Part shown: piece by piece, positions 43,547-52,272 of the stretch
Position numbering within the stretch: position 1 is the first letter of the stretch
How the letters are laid out: each line of letters opens with the position of its first letter
Assembly: GCA_017394885.1 (NCBI GenBank)
Contig: JAFPWO010000031.1
Location: 25,268-89,267 of the forward strand
DNA length: 64,000 bases
Source: Lachnospiraceae bacterium
Lineage (GTDB): Bacteria; Bacillota; Clostridia; Lachnospirales; Lachnospiraceae
Direction: 5' to 3'
The notes under the pieces: generated by a model
What the model saw: only the letters and a program-made list of their open reading frames with translations
Database searches by the model: none
Told to the model about the DNA's origin: nothing
Position numbers and translations under genes: made by a program

Positions 43547-44646
43547 AGCTCATCCTCTTTGCCGCCAAACGGATCCTGACCTCGCCGGTCTTTCTCCTGC
43601 TGCTGATCGGGATCGCGCTGCTTCCGGTCTTTTTCGGGCAGGCCGGGAAAACCATTTCCCCGCAGCCGGCCGGCTTTGTCTGCGAAGGACAGCCCGATAA
43701 GGACGCGGCCCGCGTGTGTACGGCGCTTCTTGATTCCGGCTTTGTCCGGCTTGAGAGTGAAGAAAAGCTGCGGGACGAAGTGTCGAACGGCCGGCTGGAC
43801 GCCGGAGTGGTCGTCCCGGCAGATCTGACGGACCGTCTTGCAAAAGGCGCCGTCCAAAACGCGTTATCGTTTATCAAATCGCCCACGACGCTGCTGGGAG
43901 ACCTGTGGCAGGAACACGCCGCCGCCGCGCTTTTCTCGGTCTACGCGCCGTATATCACCGCCTCTTCCTTTGCGGGCTCCGAGGTGACGGCAGAAGAAGT
44001 TTTTGAAGAATACTACCGCATGCTGGACGGCGGCTATCTGTTCCGCTTTGAGATCAGTACGGAAAAAGGGCGCCTCGTCCCGGATACGGAACGGAGCCGG
44101 CGCTTTTTTACCGGCGCGCTGGCGATCCTCCTGTATATCACAAGCTTTTTTGCGGTCGCGCTGCCTCTGATGAAAGCCGCCGATCTGGCCGCGCTCCGCA
44201 TGCCGCCCGCCCGCGCGCGCCGGAGCATTCTGCTGCCGGGCCTCCTGCTCCGCCTTCTCCTGATCGGCGGAGCCTGCGCGCTGGCCTGCCATCTTGCGGA
44301 ACTGCCGAATCTCCTTATCCCGGCCATGCTGTGCCTTCTCTGCTTTACGGGTCTGCATCTGCTCGCGCTTGTCCTGCCGGGGAAGCACTGGCAGCCGATC
44401 GCCGTCATGCTGCTGGCCGCAGCCGGCGTCGCGCTTTGTCCGATCTATACGGATCTGTCGCTCTTTGTCCCAGCCGCCGAAACCGTACGGAAATTTATCC
44501 CGCCTTACTGGCTGTGGATCATTGCCGACAAAGCGCTGTACGGATTCATCGGTGCGGGAGCCTTCCTGTTTTTGCTGCTCCTTCTCTGCCTGATTTCCGG
44601 ACGTTCATATTTTATTCAAAAATGTTTCAAAAAAGTTCTACTTTAA
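43543..44646 (+). CDS. ABC-2 type permease, second subunit
   Basis: 367 aa. Same layout as the preceding permease: N-terminal helix (SPVFLLLLIGIALLPVFF), an outer loop with a QPDKDAARVCTALLDSGFVRL stretch, then about six helices. The two probably form a heterodimeric channel with the ATPase at 39944. Substrate unknown. Confidence 0.85.
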   Translation: MKLILFAAKRILTSPVFLLLLIGIALLPVFFGQAGKTISPQPAGFVCEGQPDKDAARVCTALLDSGFVRLESEEKLRDEVSNGRLDAGVVVPADLTDRLAKGAVQNALSFIKSPTTLLGDLWQEHAAAALFSVYAPYITASSFAGSEVTAEEVFEEYYRMLDGGYLFRFEISTEKGRLVPDTERSRRFFTGALAILLYITSFFAVALPLMKAADLAALRMPPARARRSILLPGLLLRLLLIGGACALACHLAELPNLLIPAMLCLLCFTGLHLLALVLPGKHWQPIAVMLLAAAGVALCPIYTDLSLFVPAAETVRKFIPPYWLWIIADKALYGFIGAGAFLFLLLLLCLISGRSYFIQKCFKKVLL

Positions 44647-44757
44647 AAGCATAGAAATAACAAGAAGATATACTATAGTATGAGCAGGTGGTAAGTTTTT
44701 TCATAATTCCGGTCGCTGGGAAGCGACTCCCTCCTTCTTCATTATATCTTCAAAATC

Positions 44758-44793
44758 GGGCGGTATGTTGCTGGGACATACCGCCCAACATTT
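44758..44793 (+). terminator. terminator downstream of the ABC-2 operon
   Basis: GGGCGGTATG/CATACCGCCC with a 9-nt loop, then AACATTTTT. It lies 111 nt after the stop; a smaller hairpin GTCGCT/AGCGAC precedes it (44713-44727). Confidence 0.75.
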
Positions 44794-44823
44794 TTCTGAA
44801 GCGGCGATGCCCGGCATCCCCGC

Positions 44824-44854
44824 AAAAAAAAGGCGATGCCCGGCATCGCCTTTT
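44824..44854. terminator. terminator of proS
   Basis: GGCGATGCC/GGCATCGCC at 44832-44850, with eight A on the left (a T-run on the minus strand) and TTTT on the right. A partial duplicate of the same palindrome lies just upstream at 44803-44818. Confidence 0.8.
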
Positions 44855-44873
44855 CGTTTATCATTTTTAATGC

Positions 44874-46313
44874 TTAATATGCCTTGCCCCAGTAGACCAG
44901 CTTCTTCGCGGGCTTTCCGCAGCAGACGCAGGTCTCGCCGATGCGCTCCTGCCTGAACGGCATGCAGCGCGAGGTCGCCGTGGTATCTTCCTTGATCTTC
45001 AGCTCGCAGGCCAGATCGCCGCACCACATGGCCCGGACGAACCCGGGCTTATTCGCCACGGTGTCCTTAAACTCATCATACGTCAGCGCGTCATAGATAT
45101 GCGATTCCAGATGCGCCTTCGCACGGTCGAACATGGCCTGCTGCTCGGCTTCCAGGATCTCCGGGATCCGCGCGGCCAGCTCATCGATCGGCACCGCGGT
45201 CTTTTCGTGGTTGTCGCGCCGCACGACCACGGCCGTGCCGGCCTCGATATCCTTCGGCCCGAGCTCCACACGCAGCGGGATGCCGCGCATCTCCTGCTCG
45301 CTGAACTTCCAGCCGGGGTTCTTCTCGGAATCATCCATTTTTACGCGCACACCGGCGGTTGCCAGCGCGTCACGTACCTCGGAGGCTTTCTCCAGCACGC
45401 CCGGCTTATGCTGCGCGATCGGCATGACCATGACCTGCGTCGGCGCGATGCGGGGCGGCAGCACCAGGCCGGAGTCATCGCCGTGCACCATGATGAGGGC
45501 GCCGATGATGCGCGTGCTCATGCCCCAGGAGGTCTGATGCACGTACTGCAGCTTGTTGTCCTTATCCGAATACTGGATGCCGAACGCGCGGGCGAAGCCG
45601 TCGCCAAAGTTATGGCTGGTCCCGGACTGCAGGGCCTTGCCGTCGTGCATGAGCGCTTCGATGGTATAGGTCGATTCCGCGCCGGCAAACTTTTCCTTAT
45701 CGGTCTTCTGGCCTTTGATGACCGGGATCGCGAGCATCTCTTCGCAGAAATCCGCGTAGATGTTCAGCATCTGCACCGTGCGGGCCTCGGCTTCTTCGGC
45801 GGTCGCGTGGGCGGTATGGCCCTCCTGCCACCAGAATTCCGTGGTCCGCAGGAACGGGCGGGTCGTTTTTTCCCAGCGCACCACCGAGCACCACTGATTG
45901 TAGCACTTGGGCAGGTCACGGTAAGATTCGATAATATCTTTATACAGATCGCAGAAAAGCGTTTCCGAGGTCGGACGCACGCACAGCCGCTCCGGCAGCA
46001 CCTCGCCGCCTCCCATGGTGACCCAGGCCACCTCCGGCGCGAAGCCTTCCACGTGGTCTTTTTCTTTCTGCAGCAGGCTCTCCGGGATGAACAGCGGCAT
46101 CGCCACGTTTTCCACACCGGTCGCCTTGAAGCGCTTGTCCAGCTCATGCATGATATTTTCCCAGATCGCGTAGCCGGCGGGCTTTAAGATCGTGCAGCCC
46201 TTTACGGTGCTGTACGCGACCAGCTCCGCCTTCACCACGACGTCGGTATACCACTGGGCGAAATCCTCCTCCATTGAGGTGATCGCCTGTACCAGTTTTT
46301 TCTTTTCTGCCAT
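44874..46313 (-). CDS. proS: prolyl-tRNA synthetase, type 3 (short form)
   Basis: 479 aa. Start [10 protein letters not shown] at 46313 after AAGGGGGC. Class II motifs: [27 protein letters not shown], and the C-terminal zinc-type domain with CxxC (ETCVCCGK) ending in Tyr, typical of the archaeal/eukaryotic-like ProS. It lacks the editing insertion found in the ~570-aa bacterial form. It charges tRNA-Pro. Confidence 0.95.
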   Translation of the reverse strand: MAEKKKLVQAITSMEEDFAQWYTDVVVKAELVAYSTVKGCTILKPAGYAIWENIMHELDKRFKATGVENVAMPLFIPESLLQKEKDHVEGFAPEVAWVTMGGGEVLPERLCVRPTSETLFCDLYKDIIESYRDLPKCYNQWCSVVRWEKTTRPFLRTTEFWWQEGHTAHATAEEAEARTVQMLNIYADFCEEMLAIPVIKGQKTDKEKFAGAESTYTIEALMHDGKALQSGTSHNFGDGFARAFGIQYSDKDNKLQYVHQTSWGMSTRIIGALIMVHGDDSGLVLPPRIAPTQVMVMPIAQHKPGVLEKASEVRDALATAGVRVKMDDSEKNPGWKFSEQEMRGIPLRVELGPKDIEAGTAVVVRRDNHEKTAVPIDELAARIPEILEAEQQAMFDRAKAHLESHIYDALTYDEFKDTVANKPGFVRAMWCGDLACELKIKEDTTATSRCMPFRQERIGETCVCCGKPAKKLVYWGKAY

Positions 46314-46330
46314 AACAGCCCCCTTTTGCG

Positions 46331-46363
46331 AAAAAACCGGAGCAGGTTTTCGGCTCCGGTTTT
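46331..46363 (-). terminator. terminator of the small membrane protein gene
   Basis: AAAACCGGAGC/GCTCCGGTTTT; on the minus strand a run of six T follows. Confidence 0.8.
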
Positions 46364-46390
46364 GATTGATCATGATCTGTCAGATACGGC

Positions 46391-46780
46391 TTATTTGCCG
46401 GTCTCTGCCTCTGTGTTTTCCGGCTCGGTCTCCTGCCCGCTTTCCGCAGCACTTTCCGTGGCGTCTTCCGATTCGGTTTCCTGGCTGGTCTCCCCGCCGT
46501 CTTCCGTCGTCGCGGGCTCGGTTTCCTCTTCTTCTTCCAGAATGCCGGCAATATCGTTAATGATCAGTTCGCTGCGGTCATAGTCCGGACGGGCCTGGAT
46601 CCGCTTGTTGATCGCGTTGTAGGCGGTAATACCCAGCGCCACCGCAAGGGCCAGCGCCAGCACGCCAATCACGATCTTCGAGATCATGGAATTTCTCTTC
46701 TTGGCTTTCTTTTCTTTTTCCAGATTTTCTTTGCGGTTCTGCTTAAATTCCTTATATTTATCAACTTTAGCCTGACTCAT
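46391..46780 (-). CDS. small single-pass membrane protein with acidic tail
   Basis: 129 aa. Start MSQAKVDKYKEFK at 46780 after GGAGGCAGTT. Lys-rich N-terminal helix (residues 1-32), one membrane helix (about 35-57), then a short loop and a Glu/Thr/Ser tail of ~45 residues. Charge pattern puts the acidic tail outside. Unknown function; own terminator. Confidence 0.8.
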   Translation of the reverse strand: MSQAKVDKYKEFKQNRKENLEKEKKAKKRNSMISKIVIGVLALALAVALGITAYNAINKRIQARPDYDRSELIINDIAGILEEEEETEPATTEDGGETSQETESEDATESAAESGQETEPENTEAETGK

Positions 46781-46895
46781 AACTGCCTCCTGAAACACCT
46801 GCGTTTTGCTTACGCATTGAAGTATTGTACACGCGGCGGGCGAAAAATGCAAGGGGAATTTTCACGTTTTAAACGGCCGCGCTGTGATTTTTCTT

Positions 46896-47393
46896 TTATG
46901 ATTCCCTCCACTTCAGCCTGTGCAGCTGCCCTTTCTCCTCCAGACCCGGAAATCCCTGCTGCCGCAGGGCTTCGTACAGGACGACGGCGGCGGAATTGGA
47001 CAAATTCAGCGACCGGTTATCCGTTACCATGGGGATCCGGATGCAGCGTTCTTCATTCTCTACCAGGATCTCTTCCGGGATGCCGGCGCTCTCCCTTCCG
47101 AAAAGGAGGTAATCGTCCGGGCCGTAGGCCGGGGCGGTATAGCTTTTCCGGGCCTTGGTCGTCAGATAATAAATGACAGCGCCGGGATTCTTCTCCAGAA
47201 ACGCCGGATAGCTGTCATAGACCGTTACGTCCAGCCGCGGCCAGTAGTCCAGTCCCGCGCGCCTGAGATTCTTTTCCGAGAGGCTGAAACCCAGCGGTCG
47301 GATCAGATGAAGCCGGGTACCCGTGGCGACGCAGGTCCGGCCGATATTCCCTGTATTGGCCGGGATCTCCGGCTCCAGCAATACGATATTCAT
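46896..47393 (-). CDS. trmL: tRNA (cytidine/uridine-34 2'-O)-methyltransferase
   Basis: 165 aa. SPOUT fold: MNIVLLEPEIPANTGNIGRTC at the start, and the trefoil-knot part LLFGRESAGIPEEI and RIPMVTDNRSLNLSNSAAVVLYE. It methylates the wobble base of tRNA-Leu using SAM. Confidence 0.94.
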   Translation of the reverse strand: MNIVLLEPEIPANTGNIGRTCVATGTRLHLIRPLGFSLSEKNLRRAGLDYWPRLDVTVYDSYPAFLEKNPGAVIYYLTTKARKSYTAPAYGPDDYLLFGRESAGIPEEILVENEERCIRIPMVTDNRSLNLSNSAAVVLYEALRQQGFPGLEEKGQLHRLKWRES

Positions 47394-47397
47394 CCCG

Positions 47398-47868
47398 TCA
47401 CCTGTCTTTCACGGTTCGCTCAGGCGGGACCAGATAGCGCTTTCGGTCCCCACTTTCCACAACTCTCGCCGCCCCCGGCGTCGTCTCACCGATCACGCGC
47501 TCGCCCGCTCCGGGTTCTTCCCGCAGCGCAGCATAGCCGCTTCCCGGAAGGAGGTACGGGTCCAGGTCCAGCGCTTCCGCGATCTCTGTCGTATAGGGGG
47601 ACAGGGCCAGCGCTTCCATCCGGACCGTAAAGCCGCAGCCGGCTTTCTCGCCCAGCCTCCAGAGGGCGGCGAATACCCCCTCCGAAAGATCCTCCCGGAT
47701 TTCCGCGTCACAGGGCCGCTCCGCCGCCAGCTGTGCGGCCGCGTCCTTCTCCCAGTGCGCAAGAAAGCGCGCGGGGAAAATCTGCCTGAGCAAAGCCGCG
47801 TTCTCCGGCTTTTCCGCCTCCCGCAGCACGCCGCACAGGCCGACGCTTCCGGCCAGGACCAGCTTCAT
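47398..47868 (-). CDS. AIR-synthase-related C-terminal domain protein
   Basis: 156 aa. EDLSEGVFAALWRLGEKAGCGFTV, then LDLDPYLLPGSGYAAL, resembles the C-terminal half of HypE/AIR-synthase (PurM) proteins (where TEGGVLGALWE and INPYxLISSG are usual). The N-terminal ATP-binding half is absent and the GG pair is reduced to a single Gly. It is a stand-alone domain, possibly degenerate. Overlaps the stop of the preceding small gene by 4 bp, with trmL next downstream. Confidence 0.65.
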   Translation of the reverse strand: MKLVLAGSVGLCGVLREAEKPENAALLRQIFPARFLAHWEKDAAAQLAAERPCDAEIREDLSEGVFAALWRLGEKAGCGFTVRMEALALSPYTTEIAEALDLDPYLLPGSGYAALREEPGAGERVIGETTPGAARVVESGDRKRYLVPPERTVKDR

Positions 47869-48014
47869 CCCACCAGCGCCGCGGTCGTCTCCCCGGCGGC
47901 TACGAGCGCCGCGATCATCTGATAGGCCATCGGGATCACCATGGCCAGGACCAGAATAATCACGATCACGAGAACGAACATCTTGTTTTTCTTTTTGTTG
48001 CCGAATTCAAACAT
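47865..48014 (-). CDS. 49-aa single-pass membrane peptide
   Basis: Start MFEFGNKKKNK at 48014 after AGGCGAG. Basic N-terminus then one membrane helix (FVLVIVIILVLAMVIPMAYQMIA). Its stop overlaps the AIR-synthase-like gene start (ATGA), which supports it being translated. Function unknown. Confidence 0.7.
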   Translation of the reverse strand: MFEFGNKKKNKMFVLVIVIILVLAMVIPMAYQMIAALVAAGETTAALVG

Positions 48015-48152
48015 AATACACTCGCCTGACTGATATTTCCGTGCGGCAGACCGCACAACAGATTATTATATAATCTTTTTTCCAGGACTTCCACTGTTTT
48101 TTCAAAAAGTCCTCGGCGTGTTGATTTTTCTTCCGGATCCCCTGGTTTTTTC

Positions 48153-48181
48153 TTGTCTTTCCCGGGCGTATATGCTACAGT
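48153..48181 (+). promoter_or_regulatory. possible promoter of the polytopic membrane protein gene
   Basis: TTGTCT, 17-nt spacer, TACAGT, ending 32 nt before the start codon. Confidence 0.35.
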
Positions 48182-48212
48182 TTGGGTATCAGAGAAAGAG
48201 CAGGACGATCTC

Positions 48213-48755
48213 ATGCCGCAGCGCCTTCACGAGTTCCATAAAAAGCATGACCGCCGGGTCCGCTTATTCATGTCGCTCACGATCTTCGTGTTCGGCGTGG
48301 TCTGCATCATCCTTTCGGAAACGGTCCGCGGGATTCTTCCCTTTCTCTTAAGCGCACTGCTGCTGCTTCTGGCCGGCGACAACCTATATGAGGCGTTATC
48401 CGACCGCACCTTCGATGAAGAAGACACGGACGAGATCAGCAACGCCATCATCTATATCATTCTGGCGGTCGTCGTCCTGCTGCAGCGGCACGTTTCCGAT
48501 AATCTCATCGGCGCCATCTGGGGCATACTGGCACTGCTCCTGGCTTCCCGCAATATCAGCCATTCCCTCTACTCTCTGATCCACCGGCACGGATCGGTGG
48601 TCGGACACGTCCTGCACCTGATCCAGGCAGCCATCAGCATCGGGATCAGCATCCTTCTCCTGCTGGATCCGCCGGCCCATCTGCACTTCCACGTCTATAT
48701 TCTCGGGCTGGAACTGATAGACTACGCGGTACGCATCGCCTTTAACGAAGTATAG
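48213..48755 (+). CDS. small polytopic membrane protein (DUF308-like)
   Basis: 180 aa. Start MPQRLHEFHKKHDRRVR at 48213. About five or six hydrophobic helices with His-rich loops (SLIHRHGSVVGHVLH). Looks like DUF308/HdeD-type membrane proteins; role unknown. It ends one base before the convergent nth stop. Confidence 0.7.
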   Translation: MPQRLHEFHKKHDRRVRLFMSLTIFVFGVVCIILSETVRGILPFLLSALLLLLAGDNLYEALSDRTFDEEDTDEISNAIIYIILAVVVLLQRHVSDNLIGAIWGILALLLASRNISHSLYSLIHRHGSVVGHVLHLIQAAISIGISILLLLDPPAHLHFHVYILGLELIDYAVRIAFNEV

Positions 48756-48756
48756 G

Positions 48757-49389
48757 TTATTTCCGCGAGGGACAGACGCCGGCCAGAAAGCACTGCGCAC
48801 AGGCCGGCTTTTGTGACTTGCAGATGCTGCGTCCCAGAGCGATCAGGTCCAGATTCACCAAAATCCAGTGATCTTCCGGAATCTTTTCCATTAAATCAAA
48901 CTCCACTTTGACCGGATCGTCCGATTCGGTGAGCCCCAGGCGCTTCGCGATGCGCTTTACATGCGTATCCACCACGATGCTCGGGATGCCGTAGACATTG
49001 CCGCGGACCACGTTCGCGGTCTTGCGGCCGACACCCGGAAGCGCGGTCAGGCTTTCGATATCCGTCGGGACTTCGCCGCCGTGCCTCTCCAGCAGGGCCT
49101 GTGCGCAGGCGATGATATTCTTTGCCTTATTATGATAAAAACCGGTGGAGAAGATATCCTGCTCCAGCTCTTTCTGATCCGCCGCCGCCAGCTTTTCCAG
49201 GCTGTCGTACTTTTTAAACAGGTCTTTCGTGACCAGGTTGACGCGGGCGTCCGTACACTGCGCGCTTAAGATCGTCGCCACCAGCAGCTGCCAGGCGTTC
49301 TCGTATTCCAGATAGGTAGTCAGCTCCGTGCCGTACCGCGCGTCCAGCCGGGCCAGGATCTCGGCGATCCGCTTTTCTTCCTTCATCAT
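48757..49389 (-). CDS. nth: endonuclease III
   Basis: 210 aa. Helix-hairpin-helix LPGVGRKTANVV with catalytic Lys, VVDTHVKR with catalytic Asp, and a C-terminal iron-sulfur loop C-x6-C-x2-C-x5-C (CKSQKPACAQCFLAGVC). It removes oxidised pyrimidines from DNA. First or second Met of the MM pair is the start; GGGAGAG upstream. Confidence 0.95.
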   Translation of the reverse strand: MMKEEKRIAEILARLDARYGTELTTYLEYENAWQLLVATILSAQCTDARVNLVTKDLFKKYDSLEKLAAADQKELEQDIFSTGFYHNKAKNIIACAQALLERHGGEVPTDIESLTALPGVGRKTANVVRGNVYGIPSIVVDTHVKRIAKRLGLTESDDPVKVEFDLMEKIPEDHWILVNLDLIALGRSICKSQKPACAQCFLAGVCPSRK

Positions 49390-49392
49390 TTC

Positions 49393-49421
49393 TTGACGCT
49401 CTCCCAAAACAATGATAGAAT
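49393..49421 (+). promoter_or_regulatory. promoter of the CYTH gene
   Basis: TTGACG, 17-nt spacer, TAGAAT, 39 nt before the start codon. Confidence 0.65.
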
Positions 49422-49460
49422 TTAACGGAAACATCTTATCACAGAAAAGGATGCAATACC

Positions 49461-49901
49461 ATGGAAATCGAACGGAAATTTCTGATCCCGCAGCTGCCGG
49501 AGGATCTTGAGTCCTATCCGCACACCCATATCTGGCAGGGGTATCTCTGCGCCCGTCCCACCGTGCGCATCCGGAAGGACGGTGAGATGTACGTACTGAC
49601 CTATAAAGGAAAAGGCATGATGGCGCGGGAAGAGACCAATCTTCCCTTAACGCCGCGGTCCTTTGAACATCTGGCCGCCAAGATCGACGGGATCCCTATT
49701 GAAAAGACGCGCTACCGCATCCCGCTGCCGCCCTATACCATCGAACTGGACGTGTTTGAAGGCGCGCACGAGGGCATCTGGATGGCGGAGATTGAATTCC
49801 CGAGCGTGGAAGACGCGCTGAACTTCATCCCGCCCGCGTGGTTCGGGCCGGAGGTCACCCACGACCACCGCTACCACAACGTCTGGCTGGCGGGGCTGTA
49901 A
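49461..49901 (+). CDS. CYTH-domain protein (triphosphate tunnel enzyme)
   Basis: 146 aa. Opens with the diagnostic MEIERKF (ExExK), followed by alternating charged strands (VRIRKDG, LTYKGKG, RYRIPL, IELDVFEG, AEIEF). Such proteins bind triphosphates in a beta-barrel tunnel, often acting as tripolyphosphatases. The specific substrate is not known. Monocistronic. Confidence 0.88.
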   Translation: MEIERKFLIPQLPEDLESYPHTHIWQGYLCARPTVRIRKDGEMYVLTYKGKGMMAREETNLPLTPRSFEHLAAKIDGIPIEKTRYRIPLPPYTIELDVFEGAHEGIWMAEIEFPSVEDALNFIPPAWFGPEVTHDHRYHNVWLAGL

Positions 49902-49916
49902 GTGATAACGATCCAT

Positions 49917-50027
49917 GTCATTCTGAGCGAAGGCTCCGCAGGAGCCGGAGTCGAAGAATCCCATACAAACAAGGCCTTTTTTCAAAGGGTTGGGATCCTT
50001 CGGCTCGCTGCGCTCGCTCAGGATGAC
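49917..50027. repeat. palindromic intergenic repeat element
   Basis: Outer arms GTCATTCTGAGCGA and its near-complement TCGCTCAGGATGAC, inner arms GAAGAATCCC and GGGATCCTTC, ~111 bp. This CATTCTGAGCG...GAAGAATC form is a known type of dispersed intergenic palindrome in many bacterial genomes. It has no coding capacity and lies between the CYTH and sigma-factor genes. It may fold and act as a weak terminator. Confidence 0.75.
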
Positions 50028-50095
50028 TATTTTTTTGTCCCTTTTTCCCACTTTCCCGCGTATATAGAGTGAACGACGTTTTCGGGGGAAGATCC

Positions 50096-50572
50096 ATGGA
50101 CTTTACCGAATTGTACGATCAGCATGCCGGCAGAATGTTCCGCCTCGCCTCGGCGATTCTGCGCAACCCGCACGACGCGGAGGATGCGGTCCAGGAGGCT
50201 TTTCTTACGGTCGCCCGAAAGAAAGATTTTTACGCGGCGATGAGCAAAGAAAAGCTTGCCGCGGCGTTAACGGTCATCGTAAAAAGCCGGGCGATCGATA
50301 TCCTGCGCAGGCGCACGGAAAGCGCCGACATGGATCTGATCGGGCAGACGCTCCCGGACGCCGCCGTCTCCGTGACCTCGGGGATCCTGCTGGAGGAGGC
50401 GATCGCGTCTCTTCCCGGCCGGCAGCGGGACGTGCTGCTGCTTTCCTGCGCGGACGGCTTTACCACGGCAGAGATCGCCGAAATGACCGGCCTTACCAGA
50501 GAGAACGTCCGGAAGCTGCTCTACCGCGCGAAGAAACAGGTCCGCGCGTATATGGAGGAAGAGACAAAATGA
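50096..50572 (+). CDS. ECF-type RNA polymerase sigma factor
   Basis: 158 aa. Start MDFTELYDQHAGRMFRLA at 50096 after GGGGGAAG. Region 2 (ILRNPHDAEDAVQEAFLTV) binds core and -10; region 4 (LPGRQRDVLLLSCADGFTTAEIAEMTGLTRENVRKLLYRAKK) binds -35. Its stop overlaps the start of the adjacent anti-sigma-like gene, the normal arrangement for a sigma/anti-sigma pair. Confidence 0.92.
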   Translation: MDFTELYDQHAGRMFRLASAILRNPHDAEDAVQEAFLTVARKKDFYAAMSKEKLAAALTVIVKSRAIDILRRRTESADMDLIGQTLPDAAVSVTSGILLEEAIASLPGRQRDVLLLSCADGFTTAEIAEMTGLTRENVRKLLYRAKKQVRAYMEEETK

Positions 50573-52188
50573 AAGAACCGATCAATAAAAAAGACTGGCG
50601 GGAAGCCGCCGGAAACGTACAGAAAGAATGGCTGAAAGAGACTGACCGGTTTGCCGCTTTATCCGAAGCGCCGCTTCCCGAGGGAATGGAGGCCCGGCTC
50701 CGCGCGGCCTGGCAGGCTGATGACGCTGCCGGAAAGCCGCGCCTTCGCCGCTCCTTCCCCCGCGCGGCCGCCGTGGTCATTACCCTATTGCTCCTGTTTG
50801 GCAGCCTGCTGGCGGTCGATCAGAAAGTCCAGGCGCAGGTCCAGGACTGGCTGCAGCGCAGCAATCAGGATCACGCCACGTCTGCCTATCATACGCTGCT
50901 GCGGTTTATCGGCGGGACCGGCTATGACCGTTCCCTTTACCGCAACGCCAAAGGAGAGGCCTACCGGAAATACTACGGCGGGGCGTATCTCGGTATGGAC
51001 GACAGGCTTGTCATCTGCCTGACCGACACGTCTGCGGAAATCACTGACGCGTTCCAGGAAGCGCTCGGAGATTATTCGTTCACTGTCCGGAAAGTCACTT
51101 ATTCCTACGACGAGCTGGATGAAATGATGAAATACGTGAGCAGCCGGATCCAGGAAGAGCATATCGGGGGGATCAGTTCCTTCGGCGTCAATGAGCGGGA
51201 TAACTGTATCGAAGTGCGGTTTTCCGAAGAGGACCGGTCCGAAGAATTATTCAGCCTGCTCGGCAGGGATGAGCGCGATATGTTCCGCTTTGAGGAATAT
51301 ACCGGTTTTGTCGTGTTTGATGACGAAACGAATGACCGCATCTGGCTGGAGATCCTGCTGAAGAACGGCATCATCGACGGCTGCCGCCTGACCGCGCACG
51401 GGGATTTCGAAGCCGCGCGCACCGCGCTTCCGGAAGCTTCTGAGGACAGAATCTCCGAAGACATCGAGGAGACGATCCGAAACAAGGTGGCCTATAATCC
51501 GATCATCATCCCGCTGGAGAAACAGGTCATGGAAAAAGGCGACCTCGGCAAGATCGCCTATAAGGTCTACGATGAGTTTGAAGTCTACAGCAATATGTCC
51601 GCAGAATATCCGGAGACGGTCTGCTGCGGCGAGACGGTCCCGTTCAACCCGCATATCGGGGATATCCTCGAAGGACTGAAAGTCGGGGAGACCATAACCT
51701 TCACCTATGACACCGCGCCGGACAGGCATGATAACCGGAAGATGACCTGTGACGTCACGCTGCTGTACATTTACAGGACAGAGCCGGCCGAGTTAAGCGA
51801 CGACTTCGTCCGGGCGAATACCGGTTACGGCAGCGTCGAGGAATGGCGGGCTGCGCTGCGCCGGCAGCTCCTCCGCAACGGCCAGCCCGAGGGCTGGGAG
51901 AGGATTCTGAATAAGCTTCTGCCGGCCTGTGAATTTTCGATCGACGAAGAAAAGCTCTCCGCCTTTGCCGAAAAGCGCAAACAGAGCGAAGCCTGGTTCC
52001 GGAAGCTGATCGAGGAATATCTGCTGGTCGAAGCGATCGCGGAGGAATACGGTCTTTCCGTCACGGAGGCGGACCGGAATGCGTATTTCGAACAGAATTA
52101 CTATATGAGCCGGGATTCGCAGAGTGCGGTCACGGAAGAGCGTGTGCTGCGGCAGAAGGTGATGGATTATATGACCTTCGTGCCGTAA
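50569..52188 (+). CDS. anti-sigma-like membrane protein with trigger-factor-like C-terminal region
   Basis: 539 aa. Residues 1-60 are a cytoplasmic helical stretch, 65-83 a single membrane helix, the rest outside. 85-310 has no recognised family. About 325-430 resembles the peptidyl-prolyl isomerase/FKBP part of trigger factor (GDLGKIAYKVYDEF...GDILEGLKVGETITFTY) with the TF-like follow-on ELSDDFVRANTGYGSVEEWRAALRRQLL. 430-539 is helical like the TF/SurA chaperone arm. Coupled by ATGA overlap to the ECF sigma gene. I infer it holds the sigma factor at the membrane and senses unfolded exported protein. Confidence 0.72.
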   Translation: MKEPINKKDWREAAGNVQKEWLKETDRFAALSEAPLPEGMEARLRAAWQADDAAGKPRLRRSFPRAAAVVITLLLLFGSLLAVDQKVQAQVQDWLQRSNQDHATSAYHTLLRFIGGTGYDRSLYRNAKGEAYRKYYGGAYLGMDDRLVICLTDTSAEITDAFQEALGDYSFTVRKVTYSYDELDEMMKYVSSRIQEEHIGGISSFGVNERDNCIEVRFSEEDRSEELFSLLGRDERDMFRFEEYTGFVVFDDETNDRIWLEILLKNGIIDGCRLTAHGDFEAARTALPEASEDRISEDIEETIRNKVAYNPIIIPLEKQVMEKGDLGKIAYKVYDEFEVYSNMSAEYPETVCCGETVPFNPHIGDILEGLKVGETITFTYDTAPDRHDNRKMTCDVTLLYIYRTEPAELSDDFVRANTGYGSVEEWRAALRRQLLRNGQPEGWERILNKLLPACEFSIDEEKLSAFAEKRKQSEAWFRKLIEEYLLVEAIAEEYGLSVTEADRNAYFEQNYYMSRDSQSAVTEERVLRQKVMDYMTFVP

Positions 52189-52212
52189 GGCACACTTACC
52201 GGGCGTTTCCCC

Positions 52213-52241
52213 TTGCGGTTTCCGCGTTCCCTGCGTATAAT
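52213..52241 (+). promoter_or_regulatory. promoter of the rRNA methyltransferase gene
   Basis: TTGCGG, 17-nt spacer, TATAAT, 32 nt before the start codon. Confidence 0.65.
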
Positions 52242-52272
52242 GACAACAGCTTTTCTCCAAAGAGGTCTTGTC

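Noticed and set aside
44803..44850. Paired palindromes before proS considered as a mobile repeat
   Set aside because: One copy is a clear terminator with a T-run and the other a short partial duplicate; local duplication explains it.
45099..46187. Long plus-strand frame opposite proS
   Set aside because: Complement of a well-recognised synthetase; Arg/His-rich and without family features.
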